A DNA stretch of 64,000 bases from the NCBI GenBank assembly GCA_029339505.1, contig JAQISU010000179.1, positions 12,886,001 through 12,950,000 of the forward strand, read 5' to 3'. A program made the position numbers and the translations under genes. The DNA is from Unio delphinus. Taxonomy: Eukaryota; Mollusca; Bivalvia; Unionida; Unionidae. Position 1 is the first letter of the stretch. Every line of letters begins with the position of its first letter. The notes below the pieces were generated by a model. The model saw only the letters and a program-made list of their open reading frames with translations, had not been told where the DNA came from and did not search any database. Positions 35,560 to 45,621 of the stretch are shown here, in pieces.

Positions 35560-35900
35560 CAATCATTAAAAATTTCGTTACAAAGTTGATTTTCTCTAAG
35601 TGAAATCCGGGGTTTTTCACCTAAGGTTTTTTTTAGTCATTGCTGGTCATATTTTGGCCATTTTGGTGATTTTTTGTAGTCATTTTGGCCATTTTTGGCC
35701 ATTTTTTGTCATTGTGTGATGAAAATTTCATTGAAAAGTTGATTTTCTCTAAATGAAATCCGCGGTTTTTACCCTCAAAAAGCGACAAAAATCAGTCAAG
35801 CGATGACTAAAACCAGACAAAAAACGACTGAAATCAGACAAAAAATGGCCAAAATCAGTCATTAAATGACCAGCAACGACTAAAAATCAATAAAAAATAT
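35560..35900. repeat. Hairpin-rich inverted repeat
   Basis: TTTAGTCATTGCTGGTCAT (about 35632) pairs with the near-complement at 35868-35888, and arrays of TTTTGGCCATTTT face arrays of AAAATGGCC. A direct pair, GTTGATTTTCTCTAA, lies at about 35585 and 35741. It sits at the border between the capsid block and the replication genes, as in element A. Confidence 0.7.
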
Positions 35901-36194
35901 TTCAGAATTAACGAATAAAAAAGATTATTTTAGTATGATATTTGCAACTACCATGAAGTTGTAAAACACATTCATTGATAGCAGCCAGTATAGAATGTCA
36001 CCGCTATTGCTGACTTAAGCCGCCTTGTTGGTTGAACGCACATACCTGTCCATTGTGTTATCCATCGACAGGTATTTATACATGTCAATGTAGTGCTTGT
36101 ATTGAGCGTATACCATTCAACAGGCGTGTATTAAAGCACTGTAGGCGCATTTCTGTATCAGGACGTAGGGGAAAATGGCGGACGTAAAGTGTTT
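35901..36194. other. Non-coding, nothing recognised
   Basis: Short stretch after the hairpin region; no feature seen. Confidence 0.5.
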
Positions 36195-36578
36195 TCAGTG
36201 ATTTTCAGTATACTCGGCCGAGGGAGGATTTTGGTTTTGACTGATCAGTGCTCTTATATCCCTAACCTTCGAATTGATCATCCTTTTGATCTCATATTCT
36301 TGCCCCAGTCCCCTTCTTATCCCCTCCACGATGGCAAATAACGGGACAAGCACACTAATATCGTTACAAAATACAAGGGAGTCACGAATATAATTCTGGA
36401 TTCGTGTTTTCAGTGCGTATTTTTTTGGCAACGTGTACTTATTATTTATAGTAGTGGATTCAATATCCTGATAATCGGAGAGGATTCTATCACAGTTTAA
36501 ACCATCTGATAATTGTATCTTTTGAAATTTTAGATTTGATTTTTCATTTATGATCTCATTGATATTTTCAGGATTCAT
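36195..36578 (-). CDS. Unknown protein, 127 aa
   Basis: An intact helical frame. VLVPLFAIVEGIRRGLGQEY resembles LFVPSFKIIRNIEKDLKEEF of the element A protein at 25360-25785, which lies at the same position between the hairpin region and the HNH gene. The two are probably orthologous. Function unknown. Confidence 0.5.
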   Translation of the reverse strand: MNPENINEIINEKSNLKFQKIQLSDGLNCDRILSDYQDIESTTINNKYTLPKKYALKTRIQNYIRDSLVFCNDISVLVPLFAIVEGIRRGLGQEYEIKRMINSKVRDIRALISQNQNPPSAEYTENH

Positions 36579-37522
36579 ATATATAATCGCTACATATTTC
36601 TAATACAAAATTAAACAGCAACCTGTGATGAGCGGTTATCATTCATTGGGTCCCTTATCAGGCTTTTGTGTCTTTCATAGGGTTCCTTCTTTGAGAGTAT
36701 TTTTTCTCTGTTGGTTATCATCAGAGTATTTTTCTCTGTTGGTTATAATCAGAGTATATTTCTCTCTTTGAGATTTTCTATCTCTGTGACCCTATGACCG
36801 TTTCGTTTAGCCGATAATTCATTCTGAATTATCCTACGGGGTTACCCTAATGTGATATAGAGCTAATTTCATCCATAGATGCTGTTTATTTTGGGGGCGT
36901 CTTTGTTGTTGTACACCTCCCCCTGAGAAGTTAATTTCCCAGGGGTGCAATATTACACCGTCACGTATATAACGTGACGGGAGGTGTACACAAAGTGCCT
37001 TTTTGGACTGACGTCCCCAATTATATGGAACAAAACATCAACCGGCACCGTAGACAGTATGTATATTAAGGGATTAGAACCGTAGCCGCAAGGACTAGAT
37101 CGCAGCGTGTTCTTATTACAGATATAAGATTTTAAATACATATATAGGTAAGTCAATAGGGAACAGGTGCGATGTACAATGAATGACATCAGAGGCGGTA
37201 TTTATATACACAATGAATGAATGCGAGTTATATAGGACAGCACAACAATGGATTATAGAATGATGAATCCACATACCTTTCCTGTATTTATTGACAACCG
37301 AGTACTAAAAAAAAAGAATACAGCCGTTTGTAAAACACTACATATTTGATTCGTTTCCTCACAAATTGATTATCCTGTTGAGAATCGTGGTAGTTAAAAA
37401 TCAACCAATCAGAAATCAGATGACACAATCTATTGAGATTTGTAACTTTTTCATAAGCCGTAATCATACCCGTACGAGTTACTTCCCTTAATACCATATA
37501 GAATAGTGCAAAATACATACAG
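36579..37522. other. Non-coding insert with a perfect palindrome
   Basis: About 940 bp without a gene. CCGTCACGT-ATATA-ACGTGACGG at 36959-36981 is a perfect inverted repeat, nested in TGTACACCTCCC (36911) and GGGAGGTGTACA (36979). Three CAGAGTAT-TTTCTCTGTTGG repeats lie at about 36690-36770. May be a small inserted element, since element A has no counterpart. Confidence 0.6.
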
Positions 37523-38013
37523 TTAGACATAAACGAATTGAATTTTTTGTCCGGTTGTCTTGGAGACGGCAGTCTTGGTTATATTCTCTGCAACGAATTG
37601 TACTGAGGTTCTACAAATTTTGAAATATTTTTCGGCTTCATACATTGATTGAAATACTATTTCTTCCTTATTTTCAGTATTAAATGATTTTATACATTTT
37701 GCATTTTTTTATGTTTCCCAGTTTTTCCTCGTTTGGAATTTTTACTTGGTGTAACAGCTTCTAGATTATTCAATCTGTTATTCTGAGGACATCCATCAAT
37801 GTGATCGATAACAATACCATCCTTGATCAATCCATTAAACATCTCGAAGATGAATCTGTGACAGTAATAATGTGTCCCTCCAGTAGTAAACATAAAATAC
37901 CCCATTTTAGTTACAAAACCAACTGGCTATTTCAGCTTGCAGTGTCTGATAATACCATTACGGGATACCTCATAATTGGGAATCACGGGATGCGGTTGGA
38001 ATTCTTGGTTCAT
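37523..38013 (-). pseudogene. HNH endonuclease, broken
   Basis: A homologue of 24838-25359. It has VSRNGIIRH near the start, the HNH core CHRFIFEMFNGL with VIDHIDGCPQNNRLNNLEAV, and a NUMOD-like end (SMYEAEKYFKICRTSV). An in-frame TAG lies near 37929 and a frame change near 37690. Same neighbours and order as in element A. Confidence 0.75.
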
Positions 38014-38044
38014 TTATATACAACACTATTATTTGTCTAATTAA

Positions 38045-38374
38045 TTAATTGCTGGAAGTATTACTTTGGAATCTATCAACGTAGTCTTGGGGAGTTCTTA
38101 TAACTCTGTTAGGGACACAGTCAGGAGTAGAGTCGTTGATGGAGTTTTTAACTCTCTTCTTATCATAGTAACGCTTCAACTATCTGTATCGTTTACCACC
38201 ACAACCGAGACACAATTGTGATTTTTCTCTCACACCAACCCCACATCGTAAGCAAGGGATCGGGCCAAGGCTTCCATTACGAACACTTTGCATATGATAC
38301 CCACAAAATTCTTTTCTGCATGATTTGTTACACGGGGTTACTGATCCAATCATAAGCCGTTTGCAATGATTCAT
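38045..38374 (-). pseudogene. Small CxxC zinc protein with in-frame TAG
   Basis: CKRLMIG, CNKSCRKEFCGYH, CLRCGVG and CLGCGGKRYR match the zinc protein at 24536-24829. A TAG at 38180-38182 ends the first part; the frame continues to 38045. Divergent from the polymerase-helicase, with about 42 bp between starts. Confidence 0.65.
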
Positions 38375-38416
38375 TATATATAAATTCTTTATTTAAATAC
38401 TTGTTTTAATTATAGC

Positions 38417-41400
38417 ATGGAGGAGTTCGAGAGATTATCTAACATTAAACCCCGGAAAAATGCTAAATTCAATCTCGATAGAGTCTATGATAAACCAAAG
38501 GGTCTAATTGGTGATAGAACCATGATCAGTAAAATTCGTGATTGTTTTGAGGAATTCAAACACTATGGAGCATCTCACTATTGGTCAACATTTCGAATTG
38601 ATGACAAAGTTGATGATACTATGAACGACAAAAGAGTAGCTGAGATAATTTCACATCTTGGGCGAAAAAGGTATTTTTTTATAGTGAAATTCATTATCCG
38701 TTCAGACACGGGAGATTGGATTATCAGGGATAAATTCGACCCCATCTTGAAGGATAAAAAATCTATCACTGTGAGTCAAGATTCCAAACCAGGAATTCTG
38801 ACTGGAATTGACAAACCGTACTACGAGAGATCTTATCCTGTAACAGCAGTTCTTTTGGGGGTTTATCAGTTAAATGATAAACCGAGTACTGAAAAACTAA
38901 AACAAATGAAATATTCGTCAAGAATAAATTGTGTAGCAGAACGAATAATATAACACATCACAAATGCGCTGCGTGGAAACAAATTGACTGATCTAAGACG
39001 CAAAAAAATAAAATGAATGGGGACTAACAGTGAAGGAGAGAGGGGCAACAATCCAAGATATAACCAAATTGGAAAAATCATTAAGATTCCCAATATCGGT
39101 AATGACTATAACAGGAGAAGCATTGTACGAATCAAGATATAAATCACAAGGAGCTCCAGTCGAAATTATTGATCATAACGAACACGCATGGACACCTGCA
39201 GTAACAACATTTCTACGGGATAGAACCATACAATATATACCCGTGGAGTTCTCCCCGGAATTCTCTGAAGAGAAATTATTTGATTTTATTCACCAACTGA
39301 GTAAAAACGATCCTGTGTCGGTATGGTTAGTTCACAGTTTTGAAAACTCCCAGGGCAGATTCGATCAATTTGTAAGACCCAATGGCGAATTATACCGCAC
39401 TGAAGCCCTGCACAACGAGATGAAAAAATTAGCCAGTAATTTCTAAATGGAACACGACGAACAATTACTAACAAACTGTTCTACAATTTTGTCGGTTGCA
39501 GCTCATTTTTAAGAGAAAGAAAAACACGTGGAAACCAACAAGAGCTGAATTTCTCACAGACATCAAATCAAGCTGCATTGAGTACGGCCATGGTGGATTA
39601 TAGAATGCAAAATACACATCTGAAAATATTATTTCGTTTTATATGGTTGCGTGTTATCCCGGGAGTTTTCTCGGGTACGGAGAATGCACTAAGTACTTCT
39701 AGCGATTTGGACATCCCACACATGAAATGACCCGTGTTGCGATTAACAGACCACTGCCCGATTTTGATTTAACCGGATTCGCTCGTGTGATATCATTTGA
39801 ATTGGCTACAGGACTTCATCCGTGTTGTTGTGTTTGGATTGGTAGACATATATCTGAAAAAAACACTGGATGCCAATAGTGCTGTTACGGTATATGATTG
39901 ATTGTAGGATGTTGATATCGTTGATTGTCAGTGAAGCAATTATATCATATCGGAAACAAACTGAAGTCTGGTTACCACAACCCGATAACATAGATAGCAT
40001 AATTAGCGAAAACAAAAAACAATTTCCCGACCTCGACGAAGAATATATCATGAAATGGTTCAAACAGCTATTTGAAGTCAGAAATAAACACGCAAATGAT
40101 CTTGGTAGAAGAATAATTGGTAAATTCACTCAGGGTGGAAAGTACGACAATAACATATATGCTTCACGGTTGATTATATATAGCGTTGAGTACGATTTTA
40201 TAATAGCTGATATCAGATCTAAAGGCATGTACGTCAATCGTAAAGACGCTTTCTAGTCCGATGGAACCAAATTGGGTACAATTGTTACTTACAACGATGG
40301 ATACAGTCTTCAGTATACACATTTGAGGGCATCTATGCTGGCTTATTCTTCGTTTTAATCTTTTTTCGATGATAAATAGATTTCCTTACACCGCAGTTAG
40401 AGTAGCCACTGATTCATTTTATATAGACGCGAAACACAGCGAAGCAGTGGCTGAATTCACAAATTCTGACGAGAGTTGGGGATCATGGAGAAAAAAAAGG
40501 AAATGATGCATGATTATTCCAAGTCAGCAGAAGTTACAATTAAAAATAGTTAGTTGAAACATAATCAGATATCAGAACTATCTAATGCACCATCAGTATC
40601 TGATCCGATATGTAGATATAAAACAGTTTATTTAAACGGCTGTGGTGGGTCAGGAAAAACTACTCGTGCGAATGTATTATTTCATGGGAAATCAAACATG
40701 ATCGTGCAAACACCGACCCACAGACTTGCCAGAGAGATGAAACAGCGAGGGGTAAATGCCTGTACTTATCACAGTTTTTTTTCGATGGAAAGGTGACGAA
40801 TGGACTCCTGATCGAATGGGCGAGAAATATATTCCTGAAGTCATAATTTGGGATGAGATATGCACAGTGTCGTTAGATGTATTACAAAAATTTCTCGATT
40901 GGTTATTACTAGCGAATACAAAAGAAATAATGTGCGGCGATCATGGCCAACCGCGTCCATTTGTCGGTTTGTCTCCTCATGATTGGCTAAAGAATTTTGT
41001 AGACTATTATGAAGAAAGTAATACTGATCATAGAGCACTTGATGAACAATTACGCGAGTTCAAGAAACTAATTAGATTACAACCGGATAGAATCCAATGT
41101 GAAATAGCCCGCGAAATAATTTCTGAAACCTTAATAAATAATTTCTGGGAAGCGTGGAGACCAAACGATTTGATAGTAGCAAGTAGAAAGATAGAGACAC
41201 ACTTCAGATGAAGTTATTTGAATTGCATAAAGAAAAATTTGCAACACTTCCAACGCCGCTGTGTAATAGACCCATGGATACACGAAAACAGAATATTGAA
41301 GTTGATATTCCTGGGCAGCGTGAAAAGCCGATTCTCGTGCTAAAAGATATTGTGCTGGTTGATATCAATGTCGTCGAAGATGCATTTCGCGCTGATAAAT

Positions 41401-41633
41401 CCCCATGGACACTAGGATACGCAGCGATGATACATTCTTCACAGGGATTTACTATATCAGACACAATTGTTTGGATTATAGATAATCACATCGAGTGGTC
41501 GAATTTAGTTTACTTGGCGGTGTCCAGAGTACGAAGAATAAATCAGCTTCGAAGAGTTGTTTTAGATTATAATGACACTACAATAAGTTATATTGTCAGC
41601 AATGACATAATCAGAAAAACTCTCTGGTTATAA
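38417..41633 (+). pseudogene. DNA polymerase B-SF1 helicase fusion, heavily broken
   Basis: Homologous to 21110-24478 throughout. Recognisable pieces: the N-terminal domain (38417-39446), polymerase motif A region VACYPGSFLGYGECTK near 39650, and motif C VRVATDSFYI near 40397. The helicase has Walker A GCGGSGKTTRA (near 40640), Walker B VIIWDEIC, MCGDHGQPRPF, and LAVSRVRRINQL (near 41515). At least seven frame changes or stops are visible. The last two fragments are open for 140-150 codons each. Confidence 0.85.
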
Positions 41634-41660
41634 ACAACAGGATAAAAAAAAAATAAACGA

Positions 41661-41870
41661 GAATTTGATATTGATGCTGAATTAATAATTAAACTGAAAC
41701 AACAACAGAATAATCACTGCACGAGTTGCAATTGTATAATGAGTTGGTTTTGGTTGGATAAAGATCTTCGCCAATTTACCGTAGACAGAAAAAATAGCAG
41801 TATTGGTCATACCATGGATAATGTGATGCTGACTTGTCTTGAATGCAACAGACGAAGAGGTGCTAGTTAA
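41661..41870 (+). pseudogene. HNH-like zinc domain, C-terminal tail of the helicase gene
   Basis: CTSCNC, then RQFTVDRKNSSIGHT, then LTCLECNRRRG form a CxxC-(D/H)R-N-CxxC zinc/HNH-like unit. It is in the same frame as the helicase above, separated by two stops. I recall similar tails on fungal members of this fusion family. Element A lacks it. Confidence 0.5.
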
Positions 41871-42546
41871 GACCACGCGGCAGTAATTGAGTATTCTCGG
41901 GTATCACTTGCAGTTGTTCACGAGTAAACCCACGCTGAGGGGCAGTTGAATCCAGTCTATAGATTGTTGGTGTACCCGTAGATCGTGTTATGCCGGATAT
42001 TTTATGTACTGTAACACTCCAAATAGGAGCAGTAGCTCTTTTTTTGCCACCTTCGAGCTCTCCTGGTTCATATAAATATCTAACAGTGACATTGCCGAGT
42101 ATTGGTTGTTTTGAAAAATCATTTTGTGGTTTTACGGGTATAGACTTCTTTTTAATCGCGTTGTTAGGTTTCATGTTGATTGTTCGAGTAATCTCATTAT
42201 TTAGCGCGGTAATCACAGCTGGTAATCTATTGACCCATTCACGAGATCGTTTATCCTGAATAAATTCCTTCGCGTATTCATATCCAAATAACCGCTCAGC
42301 AAGTGCGCGATTAAATTGTTCAACAATTGCCTGAACGCGATGTAGTGCAGTATGTCCTCGTCTGATAGTGACATTATGATTCTTCATTGTTGATAGCACT
42401 TCACCCTGAAATTCCTTGCAAGGATCAACTTGTAATAGATCTGGCCAATGCAGAGGACCTCGTCGATAAATCCTTTCAAATGCAGAAGCGACTTCAGTTG
42501 ATGATTTTGCTCTGCTTGTTTGTATCGACTCGCAACATCAACTACG
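41863..42546 (-). pseudogene. Integrase (rve), C-terminal part, split by element C
   Basis: From the insertion point it reads VVDVASRYK (first catalytic Asp), then after an indel near 42510 EVASAFERIYRRGPLHWPD, VDPCKEFQGE (second Asp) and QAIVEQFNRAL (Glu). The end is FTREQLQVIPENTQLLP. The N-terminal part lies 20.6 kb away at 63158-63402, on the same strand. The break is exactly at the GTTAGC duplication. Confidence 0.9.
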
Positions 42547-42552
42547 GTTAGC
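42547..42552. repeat. Target-site duplication GTTAGC, left copy
   Basis: Immediately precedes AGTAGTAATAGGGGGC; the same 6 bp follow the right TIR at 63152-63157. Confidence 0.95.
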
Positions 42553-42879
42553 AGTAGTAATAGGGGGCACTATAGGGTCTATGGAAAACCCAGTCAAAAA
42601 CAGCTTGGGGTACTATAGGGTCAAGATTTATAGGGTCAAGGGAAAATCCAGTCAAAAACAGCTTGGGGCACTATAGGGTCAAAACAGCTTGAGGCACTAT
42701 AGGGTCAAGGGAAATGGAACAGGGTGGGCCTATAGAGAGTCAAGGGAAATGGAACAGGGTGGGCCTATATAGCGTCAAGGGAAATGGAACAGGGTGGGTC
42801 TATATAGGGACAAGGGAAAAAAGGGCGGCAAAGAAAGCTACTATCTTTTCGAGACCTATGAGTGGCCCTGAAAAGGGCC
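42553..42879 (+). repeat. Terminal inverted repeat, left end of element C
   Basis: Starts AGTAGTAATAGGGGGCAC. It has three GGGAAATGGAACAGGGTGGG subrepeats and three CAGTCAAAAACAGCTTG-type subrepeats; several CTATATAG boxes recur. It ends at the histone-type stem-loop. Confidence 0.95.
42864..42879 (-). terminator. Histone-type 3' stem-loop
   Basis: Minus strand GGCCCTTTTCAGGGCC with CCAAA before it and ACTCA after it; GAAAAGA starts 14 nt downstream. It lies 14 nt after the stop of 42894-43466 and is the inner edge of the TIR. Confidence 0.88.
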
Positions 42880-42893
42880 TTTGGATACTTCTT

Positions 42894-43466
42894 TTATTTT
42901 CTGTCGTTGTTCCACAACCTTTTAAGTTTACCAATGATTCCTGTTTTCTTCTTCTTTTCGTCCTCGGGAATCCAGTCAGGATGTCCCATAGCTCGAAACT
43001 TTTCCTGAACTCTCATCCATCTTAGATTGAGTAGATCAAAGTCCTCTTTCTTCTTTTTGTTCTTTTTTTCCTTTCTCTCCTTAGACCAGTTTTCTTTAAT
43101 CTGGATCACCTGTTCTTCCATCACCATTCTCATCATTGCTTCTGCTTTCTTTAGCCTGTCTAGACCCCACTGCACATATTCCCACTCTATGAGATGTAAT
43201 GTTTCTTCTAGAAAGCACCTGACTTTGATGACATGATCAAGTGCCTGCTTCAAATCCCCTATTCTTATATATTTTCTTTTAATACGTCTTCTTAATTTCT
43301 GGTCTTCCTCCTCTATCATACCTTCTAATAGATCTCTTGCTAATTTCAGTTGGCTTACAAAGCCATGGTTACTTTGAAATTCTTCCTCAAGTCTTTCCAC
43401 TTCATATTCTGCATCAAGGATCCCAAACCAGCTGTCTCGGAGTTGGATAAACAATTCAAAATTCAT
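42894..43466 (-). CDS. Outermost left terminal protein, charged helical, 190 aa
   Basis: Family unknown. Almost all charged helix, with a lysine-rich stretch (about 130-150) and the basic tail GIIGKLKRLWNNDRK. Homologous to 5765-6349 of the mini-element. An earlier in-frame ATG at 43547 would lie upstream of the promoter (TATA at 43511-43520), so ATG 43466 (MNFELFIQLRD) is taken, matching the homologue. It is driven by the shared promoter element and ends in a histone-type stem-loop, so it probably belongs to an early or S-phase gene class. Confidence 0.75.
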   Translation of the reverse strand: MNFELFIQLRDSWFGILDAEYEVERLEEEFQSNHGFVSQLKLARDLLEGMIEEEDQKLRRRIKRKYIRIGDLKQALDHVIKVRCFLEETLHLIEWEYVQWGLDRLKKAEAMMRMVMEEQVIQIKENWSKERKEKKNKKKKEDFDLLNLRWMRVQEKFRAMGHPDWIPEDEKKKKTGIIGKLKRLWNNDRK

Positions 43467-43509
43467 CTTGATGTGTTCAAAATTGAATGGCTCCAAGGAC
43501 TGACGATTG

Positions 43510-43551
43510 CGTATATATATCTTAAGCACGGACGTGAAAGTAAACACCCCC
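43510..43551 (-). promoter_or_regulatory. Shared terminal-gene promoter element plus TATA box
   Basis: Minus strand GGGGTGTTTACTTTCACGTC, CGTGCTTAAG, ATATATATAC, then TCAGTCCTTGG (initiator-like) about 25 nt on. Confidence 0.8.
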
Positions 43552-43569
43552 TACATTCACTTGTCATAT

Positions 43570-43905
43570 TATATACTATCCACAAACCATATCATTTACT
43601 ATCCCAAATCACACTATATACTATCCACACACACGGGGAAGCAGCCAAAACAAACCATACTATATACTATCCAAAATCACACCCTATACTAACCACACAC
43701 ACACGGGGAAGCAGCCAAAACAAACCATACTATATACTATCCAAAATCACACCCTATACTAACCACACACACACACACGGGGAAGCAGCCAAAACAAACC
43801 CTATTATATACTATCCAAAATCACACCCTATACTAACCACACACACGGGGAAGCAGCCAAAACAAACCCTATCATATACTATCCAAAATTACACGATATA
43901 CTATC
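43570..43905 (-). repeat. Minisatellite, about 68-bp unit, about 4-5 copies
   Basis: Same unit as 5190-5650 (CCACACACACGGGGAAGCAG then CCAAAACAAACC), at the same place between the two leftmost genes. Confidence 0.9.
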
Positions 43906-43992
43906 TAAATAGAGTCAGTGTTTATAATCACACTACTCCTCTCTCACACCCATTGGCAATTGACATAGTATTTCTTTTCTAGACATTTGGGT

Positions 43993-44008
43993 AGCCCTGA
44001 GAAGGGCT
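43993..44008 (-). terminator. Histone-type 3' stem-loop
   Basis: Minus strand AGCCCTTCTCAGGGCT followed by ACCCA and, starting 14 nt downstream, GAAAAGA. It lies 27 nt after the stop of 44036-44512. Confidence 0.87.
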
Positions 44009-44035
44009 GTTTTTTAAACTTCAAAATGCACCTGG

Positions 44036-44512
44036 TTAATGCTGGCATCTCCCAGGTCTAGCCCCACACACACATCTCCTACTCCAATCATTCTCCCAAT
44101 TCACTCTTGTGATTGGGAGCGCAGAGGGAGAATGAGTGGCTTCACTATCCCAGTCTTCACTTTGTGGGATAGTGAAAGTCTCTTCATTTCTTCCTCTATT
44201 CCGCAACCGTGGATGAGATTGTGGTTGTTGCGGCTGAGACTGTGGTTGTTGCGGTGGGGGCTGTGCCTGTAGTGGACGAACTGGTTCTGGTGAAGGTGTC
44301 CTCACCATAGGTTTAACTTGACTAGTTTGCCTCATCATGGGGTGAGGCAAAATTGACATTTTCATTTCCTTCTCCTCTTCTTTCTTTTTCCTCTCCTCCT
44401 CTTCTTTAATTCTGGTCTCTTCTTCTTCGGCCTCCATTGCCAGCTCGTCCAGGAGACGTCTAGCATTCTCCAGATGCATTTGAAGCTCTCTTAACTTTTG
44501 AACTCTGCTCAT
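44036..44512 (-). CDS. Terminal protein, charged coiled coil plus Pro/Gln region, 158 aa
   Basis: MSRVQKLRELQMHLENARRL begins an E/K-rich coiled coil (1-60). A QPPPQQPQ-type region (about 75-105) and a C-terminal VNWENDWSRRCVCGARPG follow. Nearly identical to 4586-5062, which fixes the start at 44512; the longer frame to 44596 runs through the promoter. The upstream region has TATATATA at 44560 and a TCAGTCTGGCTACC initiator. Function unknown. Confidence 0.75.
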   Translation of the reverse strand: MSRVQKLRELQMHLENARRLLDELAMEAEEEETRIKEEEERKKKEEEKEMKMSILPHPMMRQTSQVKPMVRTPSPEPVRPLQAQPPPQQPQSQPQQPQSHPRLRNRGRNEETFTIPQSEDWDSEATHSPSALPITRVNWENDWSRRCVCGARPGRCQH

Positions 44513-44558
44513 CTTCTTTGATGCGCCAACGATGGGTAGCCAGACTGACGAGTGATTC

Positions 44559-44600
44559 TTTATATATAGTTCAAGCGCGTACGTGATGGAAAACACCCCC
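44559..44600 (-). promoter_or_regulatory. Shared terminal-gene promoter element plus TATA box
   Basis: Minus strand GGGGGTGTTTTCCATCACGT, ACGCGCTTGAAC, TATATATAAAG. The initiator-like TCAGTCTGG follows about 25 nt later. Confidence 0.85.
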
Positions 44601-44643
44601 TAGATCCAAAAATCTTACAGTATCCCTATCATTACCAAAAACA

Positions 44644-44668
44644 CGCGGACGTGATGGAAAACACCCCT
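44644..44668 (-). promoter_or_regulatory. Second upstream copy of the shared element
   Basis: Minus strand AGGGGTGTTTTCCATCACGT-CCGCG without its own TATA box, about 45 bp upstream of the copy at 44559-44600. Suggests a transcription-factor site acting in tandem. Confidence 0.8.
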
Positions 44669-44858
44669 CACTTTTATACTTGACTCATATTAATTATACA
44701 TTGAACAAGTTATTTTGAAAAAATACGTTGTGCTTATAGACGCACTTCAAAACAAAAGTAAAATGAGATAGTGATTATAGACTCACTTCTATTTTTTTCT
44801 AACTTCCTCACATACCATGAGCAAATTGAATGATTAATTCTTTTGGAGAATATTGGGT

Positions 44859-44874
44859 AGCCCTGAAAAGGGCT
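44859..44874 (-). terminator. Histone-type 3' stem-loop
   Basis: Minus strand AGCCCTTTTCAGGGCT followed by ACCCA and CCAAAAGA, with AAAAGA at the same distance as in the other copies. It lies 38 nt after the stop of 44913-45275. Confidence 0.87.
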
Positions 44875-44912
44875 GTTTTTTGTGTGTGTGTACGAGGAAG
44901 GATGGCAATCTT

Positions 44913-45275
44913 TTATCGTCTAAGATTGCGTCCTCGTTTGGCTACACGATAGGGTCTGCTTCTTCGGAAAGAGAAAGAGAACTCTTTCGTGTCCACACGA
45001 CAGTCGACAAAACTTCTGTCTGGTTCCTGCTGCTGTTGTTGCTGTTGCTGCTGCTGCTGTTCTCTCTGCTGTCTCTGCTGCTTTTGAAGTCGATACTTCT
45101 CAGTCCATTCTTCTTTCTCTTTTTGAATTTCCTCTCTGAAGAGTTCTTCTATAAGGTCTTCCGTTTCTTGTAGCATTCTCACATTCTCAATCTCTTCAGG
45201 CTTTGGCATCAGATTGTGTCTGATACGATGCAGAGTGACGTAAGCTTCGTTCAGCTTAGCTAGTCTTGAGCACAT
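44913..45275 (-). CDS. Terminal protein with polyglutamine tract, 120 aa
   Basis: MCSRLAKLNEAYVTLHRIRH begins a helical domain. A charged helix with an 11-residue Gln run (about 75-90) and an arginine-rich end follow. No family recognised. A longer frame up to 45476 is rejected because the promoter element and TATA box lie inside it. It has no counterpart in the mini-element. Same promoter class and histone-type 3' end as its two neighbours. Confidence 0.7.
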   Translation of the reverse strand: MCSRLAKLNEAYVTLHRIRHNLMPKPEEIENVRMLQETEDLIEELFREEIQKEKEEWTEKYRLQKQQRQQREQQQQQQQQQQQEPDRSFVDCRVDTKEFSFSFRRSRPYRVAKRGRNLRR

Positions 45276-45330
45276 CTTCGTAGGAGGATGAGTCAAACAA
45301 TGGATGGCCAGACTGGAGACTACCCCTGCT

Positions 45331-45369
45331 TTATATGGTTTAAGCGCGGACGTGATGGAAAACACCCCT
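45331..45369 (-). promoter_or_regulatory. Shared terminal-gene promoter element plus TATA box
   Basis: Minus strand GGGGTGTTTTCCATCACGTC, CGCGCTTAAACC, ATATAAAG; the initiator-like CCAGTCTGG follows about 25 nt later. Confidence 0.85.
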
Positions 45370-45497
45370 CTGCGGTTTAGGGTTTTGAAACGTTGGGATA
45401 GTTTGATGTGAGGGATAGAAAGAAAAGTCAAAGAGCATTTATATGAATACAAATGTAAAACAAACGACAGACGCATTGGTTTTCAAAACACAACATT

Positions 45498-45503
45498 TTT
45501 ATT
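45498..45503 (-). terminator. Poly(A) signal AATAAA after the protease gene
   Basis: The first AATAAA on the minus strand after the protease stop, in an AT-rich stretch of TTTGTT-type repeats. It suggests that core genes use ordinary polyadenylation, unlike the terminal genes. Confidence 0.5.
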
Positions 45504-45621
45504 CAAATAACAAACATTATTTCAAATAACAAACAGAATTTTTTCAACTAACAAACATTATTTCAAAGAACAAATATTTTTTCAAAGAACAAACATTTTT
45601 TTCTTCCATAACACTAATACA

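Larger units (their letters stand above)
29383..42546. mobile_element. Element B: decayed Polinton, left part
   Basis: A capsid block (-) at 29606-35412, then unknown, HNH and zinc genes (-), the polymerase-helicase (+) and the C-terminal part of the integrase (-) up to 42546. The rest of the integrase and a PLA2 end lie beyond element C at 63158-63490. Most genes are frameshifted, more heavily than in A. The left limit is a rearranged junction at about 29605; no TIR was found. Confidence 0.78.

Noticed and set aside
42714..43025. Open frames inside the TIRs (also 62814-63041, 6267-6524)
   Set aside because: Arise from TIR subrepeats, with no conservation as proteins.
42864..44874. Stem-loops read as bacterial rho-independent terminators
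   Set aside because: Some have a nearby T-run, but on the wrong (5') side of the stem in gene orientation; loop, stem and flanks fit the histone class and the DNA is eukaryotic.
44853..45173. Leucine-rich plus-strand frame
   Set aside because: Antisense shadow of the polyglutamine gene at 44913-45275.
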